Below, one piece after another: positions 53,712 to 61,612 of a DNA stretch of 64,000 nt. Position 1 is the first letter of the stretch; the number at the start of each line of letters is the position of its first letter. The position numbers and the translations under genes were made by a program. The notes beneath the pieces are model-generated. The model was not told where the DNA came from. It searched no databases and worked only from the letters and a program-made list of their open reading frames with translations. The stretch is from JAJECS01 sp965219705 (lineage in GTDB: Bacteria > Chloroflexota > UBA11872): NCBI GenBank assembly GCA_965219705.1, contig CBDCOK010000005.1, positions 28,480-92,479 on the forward strand, read 5' to 3'.

Positions 53712-53747
53712 CTTGGAGTGTATTTCCGCACGAATCTGGTCGGTACC
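53712..53747 (-). repeat. Tn3-family-like terminal inverted repeat, partner of 3392-3427
   Basis: On the minus strand GGTACCGACCAGATTCGTGC and then GGAAATACACTCCAAG, matching the 3392 copy at about 28 of 36 positions and pointing toward it. No matching 5-bp target duplication is seen. Confidence 0.5.
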
Positions 53748-53829
53748 CTGTCGAGGAGCGAGATCCGGGATCCGGACCCGGCGGCCCTGATGGCCCAGAT
53801 GGCGGTCGTTCTCAAACGGGCCGGGCGGC

Positions 53830-53990
53830 AGAGCGGCTTCGCCGGCGGCGTTCGTCGTCGCGTGGCGGCGGGTGACGACGACGTCCTCGCCGTCGCTCAA
53901 GTCGACGTCGGTCCAGCGCAGGGCCGCCACCTCGCTCCGGCGCAGCGCACCGTGGAAGAGCAGCCCCACGATCGCGCCGTCGACCAAGCC
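53830..53990 (-). pseudogene. Tyrosine recombinase fragment
   Basis: VDGAIVGLLFHGALRRSEVA, ALRWTDVDLSDGEDVVVTRR. This is the box around the first catalytic Arg; the Lys box is degraded to ATTNAAGEAA. Downstream on the same strand the sequence is the DPDPAALMAQMAVVL segment shared with 30570-30650, read in antisense. Confidence 0.65.
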
Positions 53991-54182
53991 GCGGCGCTCG
54001 GCCGTCTCCTTCCGCTCGAGGCCGCGGCCGGTCCTTCGCCGCTGCCGTCAGCCCCCGGGTCTGTCCGCGGCGGGCGGCGGCGACTTCGGTGCCGCGGGTG
54101 AGCGGCCCGCCGGGCGGTTGCTGGCCGGCGTCGCGGGCGGCCCGGCGGGCGGCGGTGACGGCCATCGTAGGGCTGTTTCGAC

Positions 54183-54494
54183 GTGTCGATCGAGATCGCG
54201 CAACCGCAGCGGATCATTCTCTTCGGCTCGGCCGCCCGCGGCGAGATGAACGCGGACAGCGACCTCGATCTCCTGGTGATCGCCGAAACGCGCGATCGGC
54301 GCGCGACGGCGCGACGGATCAGGCGCGCGCGACCGCGGCGCAGTGCGCCGGTCGACGTAGTGGTCACGACCGCCATCGAGGTCGAAGCCAACCGGCACGA
54401 CCCGTGCTGCTTCATCCACGACGCGTTGCGCGAAGGGCGGGTGCTCTACGATGCCCGCGCAGAAGCGGGGATGAACCTGGCAACATGCGCCTAG
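54183..54494 (+). CDS. MNT-type minimal nucleotidyltransferase
   Basis: 103 residues from GTG 54183. The signature GS-x10-D-x-D is exact in RIILFGSAARGEMNADSDLD, followed by LLVIAETRD and the third Asp in APVDVVVTT. Such proteins are the antitoxin half of HEPN-MNT pairs or stand alone. No HEPN gene is adjacent on this strand, so it may be an orphan. Confidence 0.8.
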   Translation: MSIEIAQPQRIILFGSAARGEMNADSDLDLLVIAETRDRRATARRIRRARPRRSAPVDVVVTTAIEVEANRHDPCCFIHDALREGRVLYDARAEAGMNLATCA

Positions 54495-54515
54495 TTGCAT
54501 CCGCCGACCTCGGGT

Positions 54516-54680
54516 GTCCGATAACGTCGGCTATGTTGACCCGGCCGCGCCCACGCGCGGCCAGAAACCGCCCGGATTAATTGACCCGATCGGCACCGGC
54601 CTGCAGCCGCGGCCCGCGCTGCGCCGCCCCGGCATGCAGGATCCGGGGCGAAAACCCGCCGATCGCGCATGAGTATGCGA
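54516..54680 (+). repeat. Dispersed repeat, site 4, long form
   Basis: GTCCGATAACGTCGGCTATG then TTGACCC, followed by GCCCGGATTAATTGACCCGA and, about 120 bp on, GCATGCAGGATCCGGGGCGA, GCATGAGTATGCG. The distal box pairs with that of site 5 (GTATGCACCATCCGGGGGCG, GCATGACTATGCG). Confidence 0.55.
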
Positions 54681-54772
54681 GGACAGTGACCGATATAGAG
54701 TTGCCAACTTCACAAAGGCGCAGCCTCTCTTTCGCTGCTTGGCACGCCTGGTACGCGGCAAGGTTATTCCCG

Positions 54773-54982
54773 TCAGCGTCCGTAGGCGACGGTCCGCGTG
54801 CGGACGCGCACGAGCCCGAGCCGCTCGACCACCTCTTCCGGCACCACGTTCTCTACGATGGCGGTGTCGACGATCGCATCGATCGTCGTCCGCCGCACGT
54901 TCGCCTTGACCTCGTGCCCGAGGCGCACGAGCGTGCGGTCGGCCGTGTTCTCGAGCGTCACGCTGACGTGGATCTCTCCCAT
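54773..54982 (-). CDS. Retropepsin-like aspartic protease relative with altered active site, short
   Basis: 69 residues. It follows the pattern of clan-AA bacterial aspartic proteases (RTTIDAIVDTAIVENVVPEE, VVERLGL), but the Asp-Thr-Gly triad reads DTA, and the protein stops after RVRTRTVAYGR where relatives continue. It is probably inactive or truncated. It follows the small gene at 54987 by 4 bp. Confidence 0.5.
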   Translation of the reverse strand: MGEIHVSVTLENTADRTLVRLGHEVKANVRRTTIDAIVDTAIVENVVPEEVVERLGLVRVRTRTVAYGR

Positions 54983-54986
54983 TGGC

Positions 54987-55172
54987 TCAGCCCCGCTGGT
55001 CAGCCCGTTCGCGCTGCTCGCTCATCACTCGGCGCAGGGCAAGCTGCCGCAGGACCTCGGAGCTGGCGTACGACAGCGTGCGCACGATATCGCAGACGGG
55101 CAGGTCGACCAGGCAGCCGAGCGCCTCAAGCCGTTCGTGCGTGCCCTGGTCGACATCGATCCGGATCATCAT
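54987..55172 (-). CDS. Small helical protein paired with the aspartic-protease-like gene
   Basis: 61 residues from ATG 55172 (or 55169): MIRIDVDQGTHERLEALGCL, SYASSEVLRQLALRRVMSEQ. The spacing to the next gene (4 bp) indicates an operon. Function unknown. Confidence 0.5.
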   Translation of the reverse strand: MMIRIDVDQGTHERLEALGCLVDLPVCDIVRTLSYASSEVLRQLALRRVMSEQRERADQRG

Positions 55173-55343
55173 GGCCGCGATTCTACGCACTCGAACAGGC
55201 GCGCGAGGCCATCGCGCTGCACGTCGAGGGGCTGCTGTCGGACGGCGAGCGCGTGCCGGCGCCATCAGCATCAGTCGACGCCGGGGGCGGCGTCGTAGCC
55301 GCCGGCGAGGTCGACGCCGGGCTGCTGTCGGCCGCATCGGTTC

Positions 55344-55575
55344 CATAGCCCAACCACGATGGTAGATTCTCGTTTGCACCAGCGCCGGTAGTCGGCGGTG
55401 CTCTCGAATGCCCGGAACGGCGCGTCGTCCATCACCGGCTTGTACGTTCGGAAGAAGATGCCCATCCGCTGGCTCAGCGGCCGGCGGCGTGCCGCCTCGA
55501 AGTCAGCGAGGTTCTGCTGGATCGATCCCCATCGCTCGTGAGCGTTCCTCGATTCCGTTGGGCATGTCAACCTCC
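55344..55575 (-). CDS. Small hypothetical protein, start uncertain
   Basis: The frame GSIQQNLADFEAARRRPLSQ, RMGIFFRTYKPVMDDAPFRA, FESTADYRRWCKRE is protein-like throughout. It has no ATG near its beginning; a TTG near 55570 after GGGAGG is possible. Its frame continues beyond 55344 with weaker sequence. Confidence 0.4.
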
Positions 55576-55714
55576 CGACCCCAGGTCCCCCGCCGGCGAG
55601 TCTATGCTCAGCTTGTGATGAGGACCCCCCGCCCAGCACGATGAGCAGTCCGCCCAGCGTGCCGATGATCGTCCAAGTGTCTCTCGTCATCGTGTGCGTT
55701 TGTTGAGCACGTTC

Positions 55715-56002
55715 CTACGCCGCTCGTGGCCACGATCGTCGTCGTCTCCCGTCCCGTTCTTGAGGCCTGGGGCGAAGCCCGCCGGCTGCTCCCGGGTTGT
55801 GCGCGCCGGTCTTGAGCGCCGCGGGCCGGTCGGTAGCAGAACTGGTAGGGCTTCCGAGATCCTCGATCCGCGTGTTGAGCTGGCTCTTCTGGTTGATGAG
55901 GACCCCGTCCAGCATGATGAGGACCCCGTCCAGCATGATGAGCAGTCCGCCCAGCACGACCAGCAGTCCGCCCATCGTGCCGATGATCGTGTCTCTCGTC
56001 AT
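55715..56002 (-). CDS. Small membrane protein with an internal 7-residue repeat
   Basis: 95 residues from ATG 56002. The N-terminal half is hydrophobic (IIGTMGGLLVVLGGLLIMLD) with LIMLDGV encoded twice by a 21-bp tandem repeat (ATGAGGACCCCGTCCAGC on the plus strand). The C-terminus is basic. It starts 8 bp after the Uma2 stop, so the two are probably co-transcribed. A related start (MTRDT, GTLGGLLIVLGG) occurs at 55690. Confidence 0.5.
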   Translation of the reverse strand: MTRDTIIGTMGGLLVVLGGLLIMLDGVLIMLDGVLINQKSQLNTRIEDLGSPTSSATDRPAALKTGAHNPGAAGGLRPRPQERDGRRRRSWPRAA

Positions 56003-56009
56003 CGTGCCC

Positions 56010-56558
56010 TCAGCTCGCAAAGAGGCCGTCGAGCTCGAGCGCCAGCCCCTCGAGCACGGCCGTGGCCAAGTTCTCGCCCCGCCCGAACGTCGCGACAGGT
56101 TCGAGGCCCCCCTCCCGCTGCCGATGGACGGCGATCGTCTCGGCCACCGGATCGACAATCCAGTACTCGAGCACCCCGTGCCTGCCGTACAAGTCGTACT
56201 TCTGTCCGGTGTCCACCTTCGCCGTCGCTGGCGAGAGGATTTCGATCACGAGGTCGGGTGCTCCCCGCAGGTTCTGCTCGGTCAGCCTGTCCTCTCGCGC
56301 CCGGGAGATGAACAGCACGTCGGGCTGCACGAGGTTCGTGTCCGCCAGCACGACCTCGAACGGTGCGCCCAGCACCTTCCCGAGTCCGTGCCCTTCGGCG
56401 AACCGGCTCAGCTCGCGGAGTAGTCTGGCCTGTACCAACTGGTGCTTCGTGTTCGGTGCGGGGACCATCCTCAGCTCGCCGTTCAGCAGCTCGTAGCGCT
56501 CCTCGTCCGGTGTTCGGCAGTAGTCGTCGTACGTCAGCTTGACGGCGTCTTCGGCCAT
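56010..56558 (-). CDS. Uma2-family (DUF820) nuclease-like protein, intact
   Basis: 182 residues: DYCRTPDEERYELLNGELRM, NLVQPDVLFISRAREDRLTE, GAPDLVIEILSPATAKVDTG, YGRHGVLEYWIVDPVAETIA, ending LALELDGLFAS. The PD-(D/E)xK-like core (Asp in QPDVLF, Glu in IEILSP, Lys in GQKYDLY) is preserved, so nuclease activity is plausible though unproven for most members. The damaged relative at 29400 shares about 60% of residues. Confidence 0.85.
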   Translation of the reverse strand: MAEDAVKLTYDDYCRTPDEERYELLNGELRMVPAPNTKHQLVQARLLRELSRFAEGHGLGKVLGAPFEVVLADTNLVQPDVLFISRAREDRLTEQNLRGAPDLVIEILSPATAKVDTGQKYDLYGRHGVLEYWIVDPVAETIAVHRQREGGLEPVATFGRGENLATAVLEGLALELDGLFAS

Positions 56559-56628
56559 GGGCGTTCTCCGGGCAGTTCCGCCGATGCTACCAGCGTGTCG
56601 CGCGTCGTGCGAGGCGCGCCCCGGGGTC

Positions 56629-56715
56629 TCAGGGTAGGCGCAGACTCACCTCGAAGAGGGCTCCTGCCACCACGCTGAAGCCGGCGAGCAGCAGCCCGAT
56701 CACCGCGGCCACCAT
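56629..56715 (-). CDS. 28-residue membrane peptide
   Basis: MVAAVIGLLLAGFSVVAGAL then FEVSLRLP: one transmembrane helix. It starts 6 bp after the stop of the 56721 gene (or at TTG 56724 in a TTGA overlap). Size and composition resemble small toxic or regulatory membrane peptides, but nothing else supports that. Confidence 0.4.
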   Translation of the reverse strand: MVAAVIGLLLAGFSVVAGALFEVSLRLP

Positions 56716-56720
56716 CCACT

Positions 56721-56978
56721 TCAAGGCTCGGCTTCTAACAGTAACTTCGCCATCGGCCGCGGGAACCATGCTACGCGCGGGTGCTTTCTCGCACCGGATC
56801 CGGAGCCGGACACGCGCCAGTATGGCGCAGGAGACGATTTCTCGGTGCCGGCAAGGGGGTCACAAAGGCTCCTGGGGCCGGTCAAACACGACGAGGACAG
56901 CACCACCACGAGCCCGACAACCGCCACGGCCAGCGGCAACGCCAGCCCCACGACCGACACCAGCACCGGGTCACGCAC
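56721..56978 (-). CDS. Small membrane protein, 85 residues
   Basis: GTG 56978 has GGAGGAGG upstream. The first 30 residues form one helix (VRDPVLVSVVGLALPLAVAV, VGLVVVL). A Ser/Gly/Arg-rich tail follows. The 5' end, including the ribosome-binding site, is repeated at 6568. It is the first of a leftward cluster: this gene, the 28-residue peptide, Uma2, and another small membrane protein. Confidence 0.5.
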   Translation of the reverse strand: MRDPVLVSVVGLALPLAVAVVGLVVVLSSSCLTGPRSLCDPLAGTEKSSPAPYWRVSGSGSGARKHPRVAWFPRPMAKLLLEAEP

Positions 56979-57059
56979 AACCCCCTCCTCCGGTTCGGCG
57001 CATAACCCGAGCCTGCCGCTCGTCGGCGTGCTCGATGCCGGCCTCGACCGGTTGACGAT

Positions 57060-57265
57060 CCCGCTTATGATTCGGCCGTGCGCGGTGCGCGCCTCGTGCA
57101 GGCCGCCCTCCTCGCGCGCGTCGGTGACGTCCCGCCACTTGAGCTCGACGGCTTCCGAACGCCGCAGCCCGCCCATGAAGAGCAGCCCGACGATGACCCG
57201 GTCGACGGCCCCGCGCTCGGCCGCGAGCTCCGTGGACTCCCGACCTCCGCGGACGGTCGGCCAGC
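57060..57265 (-). pseudogene. Tyrosine recombinase fragment
   Basis: RVIVGLLFMGGLRRSEAVEL, KWRDVTDAREEGGL shows the first catalytic Arg box. It then switches to HEARTAHGRIIS, a join also found near 6500-6530. Confidence 0.7.
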
Positions 57266-57472
57266 GCGAAGATGGCCGCCAGGTTTCGCGGCCGAGCAGG
57301 GTGCGGCCTGACCGCGCCGGTCGGATCCGGTTCGCCGGCCAGCCGGACGCGGAACCGAGCCGCCGCGACCGCCATCGAAGAGCTCGAGGAACTGACGGAT
57401 ACCCCGGCGGAAGTCGGTCTACCCGACGTGGTGGATCACCTGGTTCCAGCCACCGTGCCGATTGCCGAGGTG

Positions 57473-57676
57473 CTAGGCGGGTCTGACGTCCTCGGCGCGG
57501 GGGCCCTTCGGGCCCTCGCCGAGCGTAAACGTCACGGTATCGCCTTCGCGCAGGGAGTCGAATGGCGTGCTCGTGCACGCGGACTGGTGGAAGAAGTATT
57601 CGACGCCGTCGGGCGCGGCGATGAAGCCGAAGCCCCTATCCGTGATGCGCTTGATCGTGCCGGTCGTAGGTGCCAT
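57473..57676 (-). CDS. cspA: Cold-shock-domain protein
   Basis: 67 residues, the usual length: TGTIKRITDRGFGFIAAPDG contains the RNP1 motif (RGFGFI), EYFFHQSAC the RNP2 equivalent, and GDTVTFTLGEGPKGPRAEDV the last strands. It is an OB-fold RNA/DNA chaperone. It stands alone between recombinase debris and a Myb-like gene. Confidence 0.92.
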   Translation of the reverse strand: MAPTTGTIKRITDRGFGFIAAPDGVEYFFHQSACTSTPFDSLREGDTVTFTLGEGPKGPRAEDVRPA

Positions 57677-57815
57677 GCGTGAGTCCTTTGAGTGTAGTCG
57701 GCACCCCCGATACGCACGATCCGAGGCGAAAACGGGCAGTGTCGAGTCCCAGTTTACCAATTCAGGGCCGGTTCTCCTGCACGGGGGGCCGGTCCGCTCT
57801 CTGTACGGGGTGCGG

Positions 57816-58028
57816 ATGGGCAACCGTTGGACCGAGAGCGCGGATACGGCCGTACGCCTGGCCGCGGCGCTCGACTGGGAGCATGGCGGCCGCCGCCTGG
57901 TCGAGCTCGCCGATCGGCTCGGCCGGACCGATGCGGCCGTTCGGCAGCGGGCCTCACGGCTGCGCGCCGTCCAGCTCGAGGGCGACGTCGACGCCCCCGG
58001 CGCCCGTGCTTCGCTGGCGGCTCGATGA
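57816..58028 (+). CDS. Small Myb/SANT-like DNA-binding protein, copy 3 of 4
   Basis: 70 residues from ATG 57816: GNRWTESADTAVRLAAALDW, GGRRLVELADRLGRTDAAVR, QRASRLRAVQLEGDVD. It is nearly identical to copy 4 over the first 50 residues. The next gene, a membrane protein, overlaps it by 23 bp, so translation is likely linked. Confidence 0.65.
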   Translation: MGNRWTESADTAVRLAAALDWEHGGRRLVELADRLGRTDAAVRQRASRLRAVQLEGDVDAPGARASLAAR

Positions 58029-58368
58029 GCACCGTTGTCGGAACTTCTACGACAAGTACAGCAAGACGATCGGCTGGCCGGCCGCCTCGGCCCGCCTCAC
58101 GATGGTGTTCGTGTTTCCGATCGGCGCATCGCAACTCTTCGGGGTGCACTTTGAGCAGATGCCCGGCTTCGCGCGCACGTTCATCGTGACACCCCTCGCC
58201 GGCGCGGGATACGCCGTCGTGTTCGCGGGGCGGGCGCTCCGCGAGATGTTCCGGCCGCCCTTCGAGATCAAGGACTCCGGTGTCCAGGTGGCTGGGGAAG
58301 GTGTCGGCGCATTGGGAGGTGCGACGGCTGCGCACCAGTCGTTCTGGGACAATGGGCCACGGTCGTGA
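58006..58368 (+). CDS. Membrane protein overlapping the Myb-like gene
   Basis: 120 residues from GTG 58006. A basic N-terminus is followed by two hydrophobic segments (LTMVFVFPIGASQLFGVHF, FIVTPLAGAGYAVVFAGRAL). The C-terminus is polar (VQVAGEGVGALGGATAAHQS). It overlaps both the Myb-like gene upstream and the helicase start downstream. Function unknown. Confidence 0.5.
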   Translation: MLRWRLDEHRCRNFYDKYSKTIGWPAASARLTMVFVFPIGASQLFGVHFEQMPGFARTFIVTPLAGAGYAVVFAGRALREMFRPPFEIKDSGVQVAGEGVGALGGATAAHQSFWDNGPRS

Positions 58369-60643
58369 CATAGTGCCCTCAGATGCGTCCGCGCGGACGA
58401 TCCCCCGCAACCTGGAACGCGTCCCCCAGCGCCGGCTTGGCCCGCAAGTGAGGGCGACCACAGCCCCCGGCCGCGAGGTGCTGGCCGGCCTCGTCGAGCG
58501 GGTGACCTTCCACAACCCCGAGACCGGCTTCTGCGTGCTCCGTATCAAGGCCCGCGGCCAGCGTGACCTCGTCACCGCGGTGGGTCATGCCGCGACGATT
58601 TCGGCCGGCGAATGGATCACCGCCTCGGGCGAATGGACCAACGACCGGACCCATGGGCTGCAATTCCGTGCATGCTTCCTGCAGGCTTCCGCACCGTCAT
58701 CGATCGAAGGCATCGAGAAATATCTCGGCTCCGGCATGATCCGGGGCATCGGCCCGGTCTATGCCAAGCGCATGGTCCAACTGTTCGGCACGGACGTGTT
58801 CGACATCATCGAAGCCAGCCCCGGCCGTCTGCGCGAGGTCGCGGGGATCGGACCGACACGGGCGAACAGGATCACCGCGGCCTGGGCGGACCAGAAGATG
58901 ATCCGCGAGATCATGGTGTTCCTGTACCAGCACGGCGTTGGCACGGCCCGCGCGGTGCGCATCTTCAAGACCTACGGCGCCGATGCCGTGCAGGTCATGA
59001 GCGAGAATCCCTACCGGCTGGCCCGCGACATCCGGGGCATCGGCTTCCGTACCGCCGATCTGATCGCGGAACGACTCGGCATCGAGAAGACCGCGATGAT
59101 CCGGGTGCGCGCCGGGATCTCGTTCGCGCTGACCGAGGCCATGGGCGACGGCCATTGCGGTTTGCCGGCCGCGGAGCTGACCACGCTTGCGGTCAAGCTG
59201 CTCGCGGTGCCGGAAGAACTCATCGCCTCGGCGCTCGAGCAGGAGCTGGCGGAACAGACGGTGACCGCCGACAGCGTGGCCGGCACCCCCTGCGTGTTCC
59301 TGAGCGGGCTCTATCATGCCGAACAGGCGGTCGCCGGACATCTGCGCCGTGTGACCGGCGGCCCCGTGCCCTGGCCGGCGATCGACGCGGCCAAGGCGCT
59401 GCCCTGGGCCGAGGCCCGCACCGGCCTCACGCTGGCCGATAGTCAGGCCGCGGCCGTGCGCCTCGCGCTGCGCTCGAAGGCGACCGTGATCACCGGCGGT
59501 CCCGGGGTGGGCAAGACCACCATCGTCAAGACCATCCTGCGGATACTGCAGGCCAAGGCCGTGACGCTCCTGCTGTGCGCCCCCACGGGCCGGGCGGCCA
59601 AGCGCATGTCGGAGGCCACCGGCATGGCGGCCAAGACCATTCACCGGCTGCTGGAGGTCGATCCGAAGACCTTCGGTTTCCGCCGCCGCGAGGACAACCC
59701 GCTCGATTGCGACCTGCTCGTGGTGGACGAGAGTTCGATGGTCGATGTCCTGCTGATGCAGGCGCTGCTGCAGGCCGTGCCCGATCATGCCGCCCTGCTG
59801 CTCGTCGGCGACATCGACCAGTTGCCCTCGGTCGGGCCGGGCCAGGTGCTCGCGGACATCATCGGCTCCGGTGCGATCCCGGTCGTGCGCCTCAGCGACG
59901 TGTTCCGGCAGGCGGCCACGAGCCGGATCGTCGCCAGCGCGCATCGGATCAACGCGGGCCGGATGCCGGAGTTCAAGGCGGGGGCCGGCGAGAGCGACTT
60001 CTACTTCGTGCCGGCGGAAGACCCCGAACAGGCGGTGGAGCGCATCCTGACCCTGGTCCGGGAGCGCATTCCCCGGCGGTTCGGGCTCGATCCGGTGCGT
60101 GACATCCAGGTGCTGTGCCCGATGAACCGGGGCGGCGCCGGCGCGAGGGCGCTCAATATCGAGTTGCAGGCGGCACTGAACCCCGCCGGCGAGGAGCGGG
60201 TCGAGCGTTTCGGCTGGACCTTTGCCCCGGGCGACAAGGTCATGCAAATCGAGAACGACTACGACAAGGATGTCTACAACGGCGACATCGGCACCGTGGA
60301 AGGCGTCGATGCCGATGAGGGCGAGCTGACCGCCGGGTTCGACGGCCGCCGCGTCACGTACGGCTTCGGCGAACTGGACCGGCTGGTGCTCGCGTATGCG
60401 GCGACGATCCACAAGAGCCAGGGCTCGGAATACCCCGCCGTGGTCATCCCGGTGCTGACACAGCACTACGCCATGCTGCGCCGCAATCTGCTCTACACCG
60501 GCATCACACGGGGCAAGCGGCTCGTCGTGCTGGTCGGCCAGCACAAGGCCGTCGCCATCGCGGTGAAGAACGTCTCCGGACGGCGGCGCTGGTCGAAGCT
60601 CGATGAGTGGCTGGGGCGTTGGTCCATGAGCGCCCCGGCGTAG
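58352..60643 (+). CDS. recD2: RecD2-like ATP-dependent DNA helicase (SF1B)
   Basis: 763 residues from ATG 58352 (an in-frame ATG at 58280 is possible). N-terminal OB region (LAGLVERVTFHNPETGFCVL), tandem helix-hairpin-helix motifs (RGIGPVYAKRMVQLFGTDVF, VAGIGPTRANRITAAWADQK, RGIGFRTADLIAERL), Walker A in VITGGPGVGKTTIVKTI, Walker B in LLVVDESSMVDVLLM, and motifs V/VI in YAATIHKSQGSEYPAVVIPV and LLYTGITRGKRLVVLVGQ. Proteins of this exact layout are frequent on proteobacterial plasmids and integrative elements, so acquisition by transfer is likely. It unwinds DNA 5' to 3'. Confidence 0.93.
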   Translation: MGHGRDIVPSDASARTIPRNLERVPQRRLGPQVRATTAPGREVLAGLVERVTFHNPETGFCVLRIKARGQRDLVTAVGHAATISAGEWITASGEWTNDRTHGLQFRACFLQASAPSSIEGIEKYLGSGMIRGIGPVYAKRMVQLFGTDVFDIIEASPGRLREVAGIGPTRANRITAAWADQKMIREIMVFLYQHGVGTARAVRIFKTYGADAVQVMSENPYRLARDIRGIGFRTADLIAERLGIEKTAMIRVRAGISFALTEAMGDGHCGLPAAELTTLAVKLLAVPEELIASALEQELAEQTVTADSVAGTPCVFLSGLYHAEQAVAGHLRRVTGGPVPWPAIDAAKALPWAEARTGLTLADSQAAAVRLALRSKATVITGGPGVGKTTIVKTILRILQAKAVTLLLCAPTGRAAKRMSEATGMAAKTIHRLLEVDPKTFGFRRREDNPLDCDLLVVDESSMVDVLLMQALLQAVPDHAALLLVGDIDQLPSVGPGQVLADIIGSGAIPVVRLSDVFRQAATSRIVASAHRINAGRMPEFKAGAGESDFYFVPAEDPEQAVERILTLVRERIPRRFGLDPVRDIQVLCPMNRGGAGARALNIELQAALNPAGEERVERFGWTFAPGDKVMQIENDYDKDVYNGDIGTVEGVDADEGELTAGFDGRRVTYGFGELDRLVLAYAATIHKSQGSEYPAVVIPVLTQHYAMLRRNLLYTGITRGKRLVVLVGQHKAVAIAVKNVSGRRRWSKLDEWLGRWSMSAPA

Positions 60644-60649
60644 GCCGGC

Positions 60650-61159
60650 GCCAGCGGCCGCCGCCGCGGGTGACGTGCTGCTGTGCGAACTGCCAGACCG
60701 GTCCAGTTGGTCGGCCCAGGACGGTGTGGCGTCGGATAACGCCAACTCTGTCGACCGGGCTTCGCCCCCGCCCGATCGGCCTGAGAACCCCCTGAAGCCG
60801 GGCTCTAACTGCACTCGGGCTGCAGGCCCGCCCCCGATTATGGTCCGCCGGTATGCACCATCCGGGGGCGAAAGCGCCGGATCCTGCATGACTATGCGGC
60901 CTTCCGGGCGTTCCTCGATGTCCTCGCTCTCGCCGGGGACGCTGTCCGAGCCCGCGGTGCGGGTGGTGGACGAGGCCGGCGGCGGCACGGACCCGGCGTC
61001 ACCGAGTAGCGGCGCGAACTGCGTGTCGATGGTGTCGAATGCTGCTGGTCGACGTCACCAAGCACGGGTATCGGTCATGGGCACGACGTGCGTCTCGATG
61101 CTGATGCCCGGCGTGTCGCTGCTGCTGGTCGACGTCGTGTCGTTGCCGCGGCGCCTGGG
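60650..61159. other. No gene seen; contains repeat site 5
   Basis: 60731-60900 holds GTCGGATAACGCCAACTCTG then TCGACC and the distal box GTATGCACCATCCGGGGGCG. No supported coding frame. Confidence 0.4.
60731..60900 (+). repeat. D​ispersed repeat, site 5, long form
   Basis: Same architecture as site 4: a GTCSGATAACG...GACC head and a GCGAAAGCGCCGGATCC / GCATGACTATGCG distal part. Both contain short internal palindromes. Confidence 0.5.
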
Positions 61160-61336
61160 TCAGCCCCGCCGGAGCTCGTCGACGATGAACTTGCAGAGGG
61201 CCTCGGCCGTCGCCGGCTGGCTCACCTCCCCCGCCCGCGCAATGATCGCACCGAGCCGCTCGCCCACCTCGGGCGGCTGCCCGATCAGGAACGCCTGCGA
61301 AACCCTCAGCAGCACGAGGCCAGCTCTGAACATCAT
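61160..61336 (-). CDS. Small helical hypothetical protein, 58 residues
   Basis: ATG 61336 after GGAGGTCTC: MMFRAGLVLLRVSQAFLIGQ, PPEVGERLGAIIARAGEVSQ, PATAEALCKFIVDELRRG. An amphipathic helical protein with no membrane span. The frame is open upstream (FVEDSRTTAQEVEEVSQ), so a longer form is possible. Confidence 0.45.
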   Translation of the reverse strand: MMFRAGLVLLRVSQAFLIGQPPEVGERLGAIIARAGEVSQPATAEALCKFIVDELRRG

Positions 61337-61484
61337 TTGAGAGACCTCCTCGACCTCCTGTGCCGTCGTCCGGCTGTCCTCGACGAAGCCTTCGTAGCAC
61401 GCAGAGAACCTCAAGCCCGCCTCCCAGGTGCGGGCGGCCCGGCTCGTGGCCGCGGACCCGCTGGTCGAGCCGGGCGGCGCCGGC

Positions 61485-61612
61485 GTCCAATAAGCGCATC
61501 TTCCGTTAACCCCGCCCCGCCCCCCGCCTGAACGCGAGAACTCCCCGGTTCCAGGCCTGATCCGCGATTCGCTCACGCACCATCCTCGCCGTGCCGATAC
61601 AACCAGAGGGCC
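61485..61612 (+). repeat. Dispersed repeat, site 6
   Basis: GTCCAATAAGCGCATCTTCC then GTTAACC, with a tail (GAGAACTCCCCGGTTCCAGG, CGATACAACCAGAGGGCC) homologous to that of site 3 at 48797. Confidence 0.6.

Noticed and set aside
54516..54680. HEPN partner gene beside the MNT nucleotidyltransferase
   Set aside because: No frame downstream or upstream encodes an RxxxxH helical protein; the region is occupied by repeat site 4.
55890..55960. CRISPR-like direct repeats
   Set aside because: The 21-bp repeats are tandem without spacers and encode LIMLDGV inside a small membrane protein.
2437..61612. Integron attC sites
   Set aside because: The repeat heads end in GTTAACC, GTCAACC or TTGACC rather than GTTRRRY, and no matching RYYYAAC partner was seen; no integron integrase is present.
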